Of a DNA stretch of 64,000 bases, positions 1 through 10,500 are shown piece after piece. The position numbers and the translations under genes were made by a program. The notes beneath the pieces are model-generated. The model made no database searches, was not told the origin of the DNA, and worked only from the letters and a program-made list of their open reading frames with translations. Source of the DNA: Chondrosia reniformis (lineage: Eukaryota; Porifera; Demospongiae; Chondrillida; Chondrillidae); contig OX359200.1 in the NCBI GenBank assembly GCA_947172415.1, forward strand, positions 188,501 through 252,500, given 5' to 3'. Position 1 is the first letter of the stretch, and every line of letters starts with the position of its first letter.

Positions 1-1006
1 ATTGCACAACTACTAGACCAGTTGTTTGACTCAAGTCCAGATGGGGACAATGTGCTAAAGAAGAATGCAATTACTGCACTCCATTTGACAGCTAAGGCTA
101 GACTTCTCAAAGTTGCCGAGTCAGCAGAACAGAGAGCAGCGCACTGGAAGACTGAAGGAGGAGCTATCAAGGAAAACATTAGTCAAGTGGTGGAAAGGGT
201 TCTACAATTGAGTCAAGAGATACTGTCTACAGTGGAAGTTAATGGTGATGCAAAGGTAATTGTGGAATTAATGGGAAGCACTCTATATCTTCTATGGGTT
301 AAGTATTACATTGTTTAAGCTATCCCAAAAGTTTTATATATAATTTGAGTGGTTTTCATAGTCATATCATTTATATAGATCATGTTTAACTATAAAGATG
401 CCTGTTATTCTCTGGTATGCGGCTTTAGTTTATGTTTATATTAGCATTTAATGGCAAGGAGTGTCTAGACCATCCCACGCCTTCATATGGAGGATTTCAT
501 TTTTATCATGACCAATAGTTAGTTGTTCATTGAGTGCTGGGTTACCGTAGTCTTTCTATTCTTTAGAGCAATATTGCTGAGCAGCAAAATCCGTAAGTTA
601 TCAGCAAAAACTGACTAACCATATTAACATTACTCACTATAAAACATTGTAATATGAGTGTACTGTACTGATATAGTAAAAATATAATGTGGAGTGGACC
701 TCATATACCAAACAGTATAATATAGTAGTATAGTATAATATATAGTCAACGGAAAATAAAACAAAATGTACACAAATCCCAACACCCTGTTTGGTATTTG
801 AGGTCCACTACACATTATACGTATATCCCTTCCGTTGTAGAACCTCTTCTATACCCATAAAGGAAGCAGTCATTGAGTGCCTTCCTCTACCAAGGGAAGT
901 TTTACTATCAAAGAGGAAACTGTTGATACCCGCTGATGAGTTTAGCAGCGAAGAAGATGATGATGAAGAGGAAGAGGAAGATATGGACATATTTTCCAGT
1001 ATATGA
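1..1006 (+). CDS. C-terminal part of an unidentified gene (partial at left edge)
   Basis: The reading frame is open from base 1, so the gene begins outside the window. Exon 1-255 ends at an AG|GTAATT donor in phase 0. The acceptor ending at 862 (CATAAAG) continues in the same frame, and exon 863-1006 closes with TGA at 1004-1006. The 132 visible residues are predicted helical and rich in Leu, Ala, Gln and Glu (a segment with KARLLKVAESAEQRAAHW), followed by a very acidic tail (SSEEDDDEEEEEDMD) and the end DIFSSI. Such a tail after helical repeats is seen in many HEAT/ARM-type nuclear proteins, but I do not recognise the family and assign no function. An alternative acceptor ending at 840 would shift the frame, so 862 is preferred. 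The intron is 607 bp and AT-rich. Confidence 0.6.
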
Positions 1007-1327
1007 CCATCCAGTCATCTGTCTAGCTCTCTGCTAATGGTACCAGGGCAGTGTAGCAAAGCTTTTCACCAGGAAATTTAGTGTATTGATTCTACATCCA
1101 CGGTCCTTAATAACAATACACAGACACCAGTTTCAGTGTACATTAAGATGGATAATAATTAGTAATGTGCTTGGACGAATTAATCAATGCAACTCCTTTA
1201 ACCACAAGCTGACATTTGTTTGTGTATCAGCACTTTGTAGGGGTTTATTGAAGCCTTACATTAACCCAAGCGTGAAGCTTTTGCGCACTAGGTCACTTCG
1301 GAATTGTAAGCCGCAAAAGAAGTGGAC

Positions 1328-3825
1328 ATGAAATTGTTTCAGGGATTCGTATTCCTTTCCCTCGTCGTCGTCCAGATAAAAGGATTCCCGACGACGGCGG
1401 CTGTAGCGCCGACCCAAGAAATGTGCTCCAATTACGACTGTTTTCCAAACGCGTCGAACCGGCCTTCCTCCGGAGAGTAAGTCCTTCCGCCAGCCGTCTC
1501 AGTACGGCCTACGGCCAATTAGTGTAACAGTGATATTTAATTATAATCATGTTAATTCAGATTTGGTATATAGAATAATAATAGAATTGATTCTTGCATA
1601 TGTGTCTCAATGTATACGCGGAGCTATAGAAGGCAGGCACTATAGTCGCGACCCTAATCCTCACAGGTGCAGATTTGCATTTGTGATTGTATATAACTCT
1701 CTGGTTACTGTCAGGTGCTGCATGCCAGGTGTTAGCATGCATGTGATATACATGCAGATTGCTAATTGTTAAAACATTCCAAAAAATATGCGCACAGATA
1801 TTGCTTGTCCTGTATACTCAGCATATATATATCACCATGATATTTTCTCTCTCATAGGAGATACAGTTACTCTGCCAATGGATGCACCTATGAATCCGTT
1901 GACATGGTAACATCAACAGATGGCATTTTTAATCCTTCTGTCGAATACACTGATTATGCTGAAATGAAGAACTTTGGTTCAAATGCTAATTGCCCTATAG
2001 TTGTGTATCCAATGCGTGTTGATTTGGACCAAAATGGAAGGCAGGAGGGCTGTGATGATATTTATGAAGGAGACTATGTCTATATCTCTTGGGGACCTTC
2101 ATATAATGAAGAGAAAACAGTTAATAGTTGTTTCCCATTTTTTTACACAGGTATGACCACACACACACAGTGATTCATTTATAAGCACACATAGTATTGT
2201 GATTCATTTATAAGCACACACAGTATTGTGACTCATTTATAAGCACACACAGTATTGTGACTCATTTATAAGCACACACAGTATTGTGACTCATTTATAA
2301 GCACACATTTTGTTATCTATTGAAATGGTACCACTCTACTCCACCCAAATAGACTTCCATGAAAAGACTGTATCTTTTGTCTGATTATTTTATTTTTTCC
2401 TCTCTACAGATGGAAGCAATGACATTAACCTATTTTACAGATCAGATAACATTTCTGGTACTGGATCAGTGAACATTTTAATCATTAACGACCCTTCGGC
2501 TTGTGTCCAGTCCCAATCAGTGCTGCCTCCCTTTGATCCTGTGTTGCCAGGAATAGATGGGTGTGAGGATGTTACGGAGGAGAGCATTCTAATGGAAGTG
2601 ACCAGAATTAAAGATGCCATTCTGAAAAATCCAAACAATATCACAGAAGAACTTCACATGTTTGGAGCAAGAGAGACTGAATGTGTAAGTCACTCAAATG
2701 ATAAATAGCCCAACAATCTCAGTTACATGAAGTGTGAGGTACATCTCTCCTTCTCTCCCATTTCTCAGTATTGCTATGGAACATGCATTTCAAAGGATGA
2801 GGTGAGCTTTAAAATACTTTGAACTGTATTAGTTAAATAATAAATCCTGGTCAACCAGTTTATGTCCCAAGTCAATTTGAAATATAATTATATATTGTCA
2901 GTTTATATATTTTCTTCTAAACTTATTCTACAATGGAAGAGTTTGCTAAGCAAACACTGAAATAGGAAACAAGGATAAATGCGGATGAGTTATTACAATA
3001 TCATTCTTAAAAGTAAAAATTAAAAATAGCCCATTTATGTTTGTCTAATTCCACCAGATAATTGTTTCACATTCACCAACTCACAGCAAAGTATTAGACA
3101 TTCACTTGAAAATCTTTACTTTTTGGGTTGGTTGTCCAGACCGGACGTTGCCATCGGTAATCGATAAAAAGTTGGTGACGTCATTCTAGTGGGAACCTTG
3201 GTTCAAATGGTAGTCGTGAGTGCTAACCGATTACCGATTGCAATGTCCGGTCTGGACAACCGACCCAAAAAGTACTGTATATATATGATATACATAATGT
3301 TCCCTAATTATGTAAGTGATGATGACATGACCTCCAACCAATGGAATCCTTCAGAACAGCAGGGGCGGCAGCAGAGGGGGGCAGTGGAGGCTTAGCCCCC
3401 TAATTCTGAAGTTTAGCTCAGGCTCCCACTAATGAGACTTTTCAACAAATTCAGTAGTAGTAGTAGTGTAGTGTAGTGGTAGTAAAAATATTTTGCCACC
3501 CAGTTCCATGAAAGATGGACCCCCCCCACATTTTAGGAGCTACAACCGTCCCTGAACAGGTCACATGACTGAGAATTAAACATCCCTAAATATATAGACC
3601 TTTGACTTAAGGAAGGGATACATATATATATACTATAACTTATTACTACCTTTAATTTCATTTTAGAGTGAAAGACAAGCAACTTTGAGATCCTTCTACG
3701 ATGACCCGGAGGAGTATACCTATGTAGAGTACCTCAACTCTCCTGATTTCATTTTACGTGTTCCAGCTAGAAAGAAATATGAGCGTGCTAACGTTCAAAG
3801 CTGGAAGATAGAAAAGTTACACTAG
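1328..3825 (+). CDS. Secreted protein of unknown family, copy A (tandem paralog)
   Basis: Five exons join in phase: 1328-1476, 1858-2150, 2410-2684, 2769-2801, 3667-3825 (302 aa). The N-terminus MKLFQGFVFLSLVVVQIKG is a clear signal peptide, and mature Cys-rich segments follow, so the product is probably extracellular. Exon 2 holds GC..-EGDYV-ISWG, exon 3 an LFYRSDNISG segment followed by FDPVLPGIDGCEDVTEES, and the 33-nt exon 4 encodes YCYGTCISKDE. No known domain is recognised; beta-rich ectodomain is a guess. The next gene has the same exon sizes, phases and motifs. Intron 2 carries a 29-bp tandem repeat and intron 4 a Tc1/mariner-like MITE. The start is chosen because it is the only ATG giving a signal peptide in frame with exon 2. 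Confidence 0.75.
2171..2307. repeat. 29-bp tandem repeat, about 4.7 copies
   Basis: Unit begins TGAYTCATTTATAAGCACAC; copies differ by one or two bases. It lies in intron 2 of secreted-protein gene A, starting about 20 bp after the donor. Confidence 0.9.
3119..3272. mobile_element. Short inverted-repeat transposon (MITE) with TA target duplication
   Basis: A 154-bp element whose first 45 bases (3119-3163) and last 45 bases (3228-3272) are near-perfect inverted complements beginning CTTTTTGGGTYGGTTGTCCA. TA dinucleotides flank both ends (3117-3118 and 3273-3274). A TA target site and this arrangement fit a non-autonomous Tc1/mariner-type MITE. There is no coding capacity. It sits in intron 4 of secreted-protein gene A; its loop contains TGACGTCA (3176-3183). 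Confidence 0.8.
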
Positions 3826-4396
3826 GAGCTATAGACTACTTGATGTGCATCAGATATTTGTAGCATGTATACATTAGGCTTTTAAACCAATTAATAAGTT
3901 GCTTGAGTAACATTTTCATTTCTTAAATTATTTTCATCAACACATATTAATTGCTTTGATGTATTAATTTACTGTTCCATCCACATTTGCTGATGATAAT
4001 TCATAATCCAAATGGAATGAAAAGAATTTTTCCATCAACATAGTCGACTAATTTTGACATATTATGAGACTCCTGCATCTGAGTAGTGTGGGGCTAAATG
4101 ATGTTAGATACTTATATTATCACACTGTAGTCTGTCACCATTTGAAAACAATCCGTGACGAAGCGAGACTACCTTTTCTTATCACGGCCGATTCTCTAGT
4201 GATTTGGTGCCACACTACATAGTATGATTATAATTGCAGATTTGCATCAGTGACTACTGTAATAAAAGTAACAGAACACTCTGAATTACTGCACTTTCAA
4301 ATCAAACTCTCTAATTTCACTTTACTATAAACTTATACAGAAAGGTCACAAAATATTAAGAGTGCATCGCAAGGTGATTTGATTTGGAAGTCGACC
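3826..4396. other. Intergenic spacer between the two secreted-protein paralogs
   Basis: This 571-bp AT-rich spacer should hold the 3' end of copy A and the promoter of copy B. I see no ORF, repeat array or RNA gene in it. Confidence 0.5.
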
Positions 4397-5627
4397 ATGA
4401 ACTTTATCTGCAGGTCACTTGTTCTCTCCCAGCTTATCTTACTAGTAATTGGCTTCTCTGTGGAGATGCCCACAGGAGCTCCACCCACCTGTGCTGACTA
4501 CAGTTGCATGCCACCTGCCAGTATACAGCCGGCGGTGGGGTTCGTACCAGCCACAGAATAGCTGGACCTGTTGTTTATTGTGTATTTTTATTATTGTAGG
4601 ACAACGATTGATTATAGTGTCACTGGATGTGATTATGAGGAAATCAGTACTACAGTTATTTCCAGTATTCAGATGCACACTTCTAGAGCAAACTTTGCTA
4701 CAATGTGGCACCTCAGGTCATACCCAAACTGCTTGTTTAGAGTTGTATATTTTCCAACTATCACTTTGTACCAGAACCCGAGGGCAGATGGATGCAATGG
4801 ACTCACTGAAGGAGACTACATTCGAGTCCTTTGGGGTAGTAGACGAATAACATTTAATAGCCTAGCCCATCTCTTTCATATCAGTAAGTGTGGTATTATA
4901 TATGTGTGGTGAAAAAGCCAATTTATATCTCTGAAAAATTCATGTAGGTGCTAGTCGTAACCTAAAAATTTTCTACCGAGGAGATAGCATTTCAGGGTCA
5001 GCTAGCCCAGACATTCACGTTGTGTCTTTCCTTATGTTTTGTGGCATAAACACTCAAGAAATATTGCCTCCCTTTGATCCTGTGTTGCCAGGAATAGATG
5101 GGTGTGAAGGTGTTACGGAGGAGAGCATTCTAATGGAAGTGGACAGAATTAAAGATGCTATTCTGAAAGATCCAAACAATATCACAGAAGTACTTAACAT
5201 GTTTGGAGCAAGAGAGACTGAATGTGTAAGTCACTCAAGTAATAAATAGCACAACAATCTCAGTTACACGAAGTGTGAGGTACATCTCTCCTTCTCTCCC
5301 ATTTCCCAGTATTGCTATGGAACATGCATTTCAAAGGATGAGGTGAGCTTCTGATATTTGACTATGAATACCATTAAGTTTTAGGAAGTGAAGGTTACAT
5401 ATTGAAGTGAAGGCAAATCTTTGTTTTCACTGCTAATGTCAGTGTACCATTAATGATATTGTTGTAATTCTTAGGAGGAGAGAAATTCATTCATTCTATC
5501 ATTCTTTGAAAATAAAGATTACCTCTTTAAAGGATATTTAAACTCTCCAGATGAACTGCTTCGTCATGCAGCAAGAATGTTCTTAAAGGGAAATTCCCTT
5601 CAATCTCCAGAATACGAGGATTTCTGA
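4397..5627 (+). CDS. Secreted protein of unknown family, copy B (tandem paralog)
   Basis: Five exons in the same phases as copy A: 4397-4539, 4600-4883, 4948-5225, 5310-5342, 5475-5627 (296 aa). A signal peptide (MNFICRSLVLSQLILLVIG) precedes CADYSCMPP; an in-frame ATG at 4379 would add six residues. Exon 2 keeps the paralog pattern (DGCNGLTEGDYIRVLWG against EGCDDIYEGDYVYISWG), exon 3 keeps FYRGDSISG, and exon 4 (YCYGTCISKDE) is identical. The second half of exon 3, intron 3 and exon 4 are almost identical to copy A, while exons 1, 2 and 5 have diverged. A poly(A) signal AATAAA lies at 5692-5697. Function unknown; a secreted, disulfide-bonded product is the safe reading. Confidence 0.75.
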
Positions 5628-5870
5628 GTTGGAAGACACTATACTGTAGAACTAGTGTAGATTCAATGTCTATGCACATTATATACTATTCAATAAACAA
5701 ACACCTCTCATACTGTATTCTGTGTTGCTACGAGTGCATCTTCCATGAGCCATAGGTTTGTCTGACATTAAGTAGTCACTTATTGTAATGAAGTCACTTT
5801 TGCTAATTAATTTTGTACACTTAAAATAACCATAATTAAAAGATTCAATTGGCATTATTCCATGGAATTC

Positions 5871-7398
5871 TTAGCGCGTGGAGTCAGTGATTTGTGAAGT
5901 GTGAGTACTGTGGTTTTGAAGTGTACTCAAATGATCCAGTGCTTCTGTGAGGAATGGCCGCACAGTGTTCAGCTCCATAACTGTTAGGTTGTTTACCTGG
6001 AGGCAGACGGGAGAGAAAAGAGGGGCAACATCATCAAAAGTAGAACACATTCAGGTTTGCAGTTTTTGCAAATAAGAAACTATTGTCAAGTCAAGTTAAA
6101 GCTCTCTCAGGGACTAACAAATATGTGAATATATCTACAAATACCATCCAGCAGAGTAGACTAGCACCCTCCCTTATATTACAGATATTCCTATGCCTGG
6201 CTTGACATGCAGTATTGAGCAGACAGTGACAGAGGGGTGGGCATGTAGAAGGGCTTACCAGTGCATGCAACTCTTGCTCTCGCACCATGAGGTAGATACT
6301 CTTCCTCAGTTTGGCCATCCTCAGGTCCCACACGTCCCTGACCAATGCTCTGATCTCATCTGATCTGGGAATGTCGTCTGATGCACTGTCAAAGGGTATC
6401 ACAAGTGTGCAGCAGTTGGTAGGGTTATTTACGAGAGGTCTTACTGGTTCAACATGAGATTAGCCACCTCCATGTAATGACTACATTGCATGCTTGTAAA
6501 AATGTCAGAATCCTTTTCTTCTAGCTTCTTCTCAGTTAAAGATGCTACAATAATAATGGAACTAGTGGACACACCCCCTTACTACACTCAACTAGTGGAC
6601 ACACCCCCTTACCTACACTCAACTAGTGGACACACCCCCTTACCTACACTCAACTAGTGGACACACCCCCTTACTACACTCAACTAGTGGACACACCCCC
6701 TTACCTACACTCAACTAGTGGACACACCCCCTTACTACACTCAACTAGTGGACACACCCCCTTACCTACACTCAACTAGTGGACACACCCCCTTACCTAC
6801 ACTCAACTAGTGGACACACCCCCTTACCTACACTCAACTAGTGGACACACCCCCTTACCTACACTCAACTAGTGGACACACCCCCTTACCTACACTCAAC
6901 TAGTGGACACACCCCCTTACCTACACTCAACCAATCTGGTGGCAGAATACGACATTTCTGTTTCTGCTTTAGGCTGATGGCAAACCAAAGTGGTACATGG
7001 GTAGGTAGACCAGGATTAAACGGGCCGTATTCTCCCTACAGATCAAATAATCATCAGTCATGCAACAGTGAGACATGTGATTAATTGCTCCATTCATTAG
7101 CTACAATATATTGACCATATTAGGAAAGAGCTGCCTGCTGTCTCTACATAACAATACAACTAAAACCAAACTGAATGCGTTCGAAATGTGAAAATGGTTT
7201 CATTCAAGAGTTGAACAATTAATTTAGCAAAGAGAACAGACTGAAAACTCGTAATGCAAATCTGCGCGTTTGCAATGAATGTTTACTCAAATTGTCATTA
7301 GTACTGACGTGTAGCAATTGTAGTTTGTTTTCTGAAAATTTTGGGACAATTTTAACAAGAACATTTTCCGCCGCAAATTCCACTTCAGACGGGTCCAT
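5871..7398 (-). CDS. GINS2: GINS complex subunit Psf2 (replication)
   Basis: Five exons on the minus strand: 7309-7398, 6921-7035, 6445-6544, 6259-6385, 5871-5996 (185 aa, the same length as the human protein). Family landmarks in order: N-terminus [19 protein letters not shown], then [14 protein letters not shown] and [13 protein letters not shown] in exon 2, [18 protein letters not shown] across exons 3-4, [19 protein letters not shown] in exon 4 and [15 protein letters not shown] in exon 5. Psf2 is a core subunit of the GINS tetramer, which joins Cdc45 and MCM2-7 as the CMG replicative helicase in the nucleus. All junctions agree in phase. The start is the internal ATG of a longer open frame, chosen by homology. 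Intron 2 is largely a 31-bp minisatellite. The gene is head-to-head with the septin, 103 bp between start codons. Confidence 0.95.
6561..6930. repeat. 30/31-bp minisatellite in GINS2 intron 2, about 12 copies
   Basis: Units contain ACTAGTGGACACACCCCCTT followed by a short variable ACYTACACTCA tail; copies are 30 or 31 bp. The array begins about 17 bp from exon 3 and its last unit supplies the end of exon 2, including the splice donor at 6920. Confidence 0.9.
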
Positions 7399-7501
7399 TT
7401 TATGGTCACGTGATACCACGTGTTCCCTCACAACGAGTGGTTAGGTTTGCGATTCACTATTTCAAAGTATTGTTGAACCTCGGAGTCATTAGACTTGAGA
7501 A
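7399..7501. promoter_or_regulatory. Bidirectional promoter of GINS2 and septin, two E-boxes
   Basis: Only 103 bp separate the divergent start codons. Two perfect CACGTG E-boxes lie at 7407-7412 and 7417-7422, spaced one helical turn apart. E-boxes of this type bind Myc/Max or USF-class factors; use here is inferred. Confidence 0.5.
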
Positions 7502-10500
7502 ATGTCTAGCGGAATGTCGACCTTTACCAATATTAGAGACAGCTTTAAGAAAAGGGAAGGACGGAAAGACCCTCCACCGGTCGCAGCGAAGCCAACAAGC
7601 GTCACTGTTCATAGCTCTTCGACGAAAAGCGATCAAACGGACACTCCTCCGCCCCAGGGCTCTCCCGTTCCCTCTCGCGGAACAGGAAGAAAAGGTTAGC
7701 GAGCGATTCAGCGAAGGGGCATTCTATTCATTTAATTATTACCTTTTGTGCGGTATTAGATGTAAATCCGGCATTTTTATTGTTTGGAATATAATGACCG
7801 AGGAATCTATAATCGGTTGTGAAATCACGTGAAATCATTCCATTATTGTGGTCGGAGACGGCCGATGTAAATTCCGACACGGAGCTCCGTTACAGATTAT
7901 TTTCGTCTTTCAGTTAGTCGCCCAGTATTGCATTTGATATTTTTAGCTTTGTTTAAATAGTATATCGTAATTGCCTGTCTAATTGTCTGTTAGTAAGAGT
8001 AGCAAAGTTGTTTGCCAGTTTTGCGCGCTTGGTTATTAATTTAACTTTTATCATCTCTCTCCATCTCCACCCGTCTCAACACTACTACTCAATGAATTTT
8101 ACCAAAAAATGGAAAGTGATGGATTCAGTAAATTCTGTGAGTAAAGTTGTATGTTTGTATAATTGTCAATAGCTAGAGTATGTAGCTTTTGAAAATTGTT
8201 CTACTGCATGTAAAGCATATTTTATTAAGTAGTATTCATTGAAAAGGATGTAATGAAATGCGATATTTTGTGATGGCCTGTGTCAGTGGTAAAGGAGTGT
8301 AAATGGAATTAGATTTACCTGGCCTGCACCAGTGATTAAATCTTTGTTGTGGTTGGGTGTAGTGTTAAAGTTGGGTCACACAAAGTGAAAGTTGGGGTTA
8401 TGTGGCTATAGAGGTTACCACTGACCTTTGATCTCATTACTTTCACTGATAATTGTGCTTATAGTAGATAATTTGTTGGATAGCTCTGGATGTAATGACT
8501 TGAAAATGTACTAAATTGTTCTAATAACAAGGAATGCCTCATTGATCTATACTTGGTTACAGAGTACCAAACGATTAAAGAGGCTCCAAGAGGTTTTGAC
8601 TGTTGACAGAGCAGGGATTGTGTTTATTTTATATTTGCATATTCACAACTAGTTAATGATATTCATGACCACCTGGGATGTGTTGCTGTTCTTATCTCTG
8701 CTAACCTGTTCACCACTTATTTGCAAGTACCTCTCCTCTGAGGAAGCCAAAGTGACCACATCTCCTTCTCTCCTATTTCCTTTTAGGAAAAGCCTCGGGT
8801 CAATTATGTGGGCTATGCCAGTCTTCCTAATCAGGTGTTTCGCAAGGCTGTCAAGAGAGGGTTCCAGTTCACGCTGATGGTAGTCGGTAAGTACACTACA
8901 TTTCAGGTCTGCTTCCCAGTGGCAGCCATTTTTATTGTGGTCTGGCATGTGATACTCTACACCTATATCTTTTCAGGTCAGTCAGGTTTAGGAAAGTCCA
9001 CTTTATTGAACTCTTTGTTCCTGACAAATCTATATGAAGACAGTGTCTATCCGGGTTCACCGATCCGCCTCCCTCAGACCACTGAAGTATGTGTCAGTAA
9101 TGTTTAGGACAAGCATTCATTTGTTGAGCAGTGATTACTTGTAAAGTGTGCACGTGATCCAAATATGGTCCTGCTGTGATATGGAGGATCACAGGGGCCT
9201 GGGCAATCAATTAAGAATGTAAAGAATTATCAGTTTGTGTTGGCACTTGTATGTAGAGTGCAATGTTGTGTCTGAGTGCAGTGTTGTCAGTGTGGCTGCC
9301 TTGGTAATCATCTAGATACTTCTGTAAGATTTGAAAGTCTTCAGTGTTCTTCATACCAAAAGTCTTCAGTGTTCTTCATACCAAGGCACATTACTGGTGC
9401 TAAAAGGCCTGAAAGAGACATAGTGCTAACTTTAATGACTATAGGAATGAATGCTTTGAAGTAGTAGGATTATTTGGTTAATGAAGTACTGGTATGGCTG
9501 GTTCACCTGTGCATGTATGGCTGCATGGTCAGGTCACTTGAAAGGATTCCTATTTACAGCTCACAGTGTCTACATGACCAGTGTTATTAGGAAATGTGCC
9601 CTTCAATAAAACATGTCTCTGCTGTTGCCCTCTGTTAATGAAGATATCTGTTGGTAGCGTGTCACTGTTAGCACTGATAGTGCAAATGCTTTGATGTGAG
9701 AAGAGGTACTACTAGTGGAGGGAGATGCTATCACGTAATTGTAGTGTCTGTAATGTATGGAGCCGGGTCATTACAAGATGTCCACCTGCAAATGGTGTAT
9801 ACTGTTTTCATAAATCACATTTTCAGTTTATGGATAATTAATATGAGATAACATTTTCTCTCTGCCAGCCTGCATTCTGTGTTGCTATGGTAACAGATAT
9901 TGTTTATCACTCTTGTGTATACAGGTCAAGACCTCGACAATGAACATTGAGGAGAATGGAGTTAAGCTAGAACTAACATTGGTAGATACACCTGGGTTTG
10001 GAGACCTAGTTGACAATTCACACTGGTGAGTGGTACAGTATCTGGCACACCAGGGGAATCCCCTACCACTGCCATGTTATTGTGTCAGTCCTATTATGTA
10101 GAACACACTTGTACCTTAATGTACACAGTTAGGGTATAGAGTAGTGGATAAGGGTATAGAGTAGTGGATAAGGGTATAGAGTATTGGATAAGGGTATAGA
10201 GTAGTGGATAAGGGTATAGAGTAGTGGATAAGGGTATAGAGTAGTGGATAAGGGTATAGAGTAGTGGATAAGGGTATAGAGTATTGGATAAGGGTATAGA
10301 GTAGTGGATAAGGGTATAGAGTATTGGATAAGGGTATAGAGTAGTGGATAAGGGTATAGAGTATTGGATAAGGGTATAGAGTAGTGGATAAGGGTATAGA
10401 GTATTGGATAAGGGTATAGAGTAGTGGATAAGGGTATAGAGTAGTGGATAAGGGTATAGAGTATTGGATAAGGGTATAGAGTATTGGATAAGGGTATAGA

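Noticed and set aside
1530-1772. Small ORFs on both strands
   Set aside because: They fall in intron 1 of secreted-protein gene A and lack any supporting signal.
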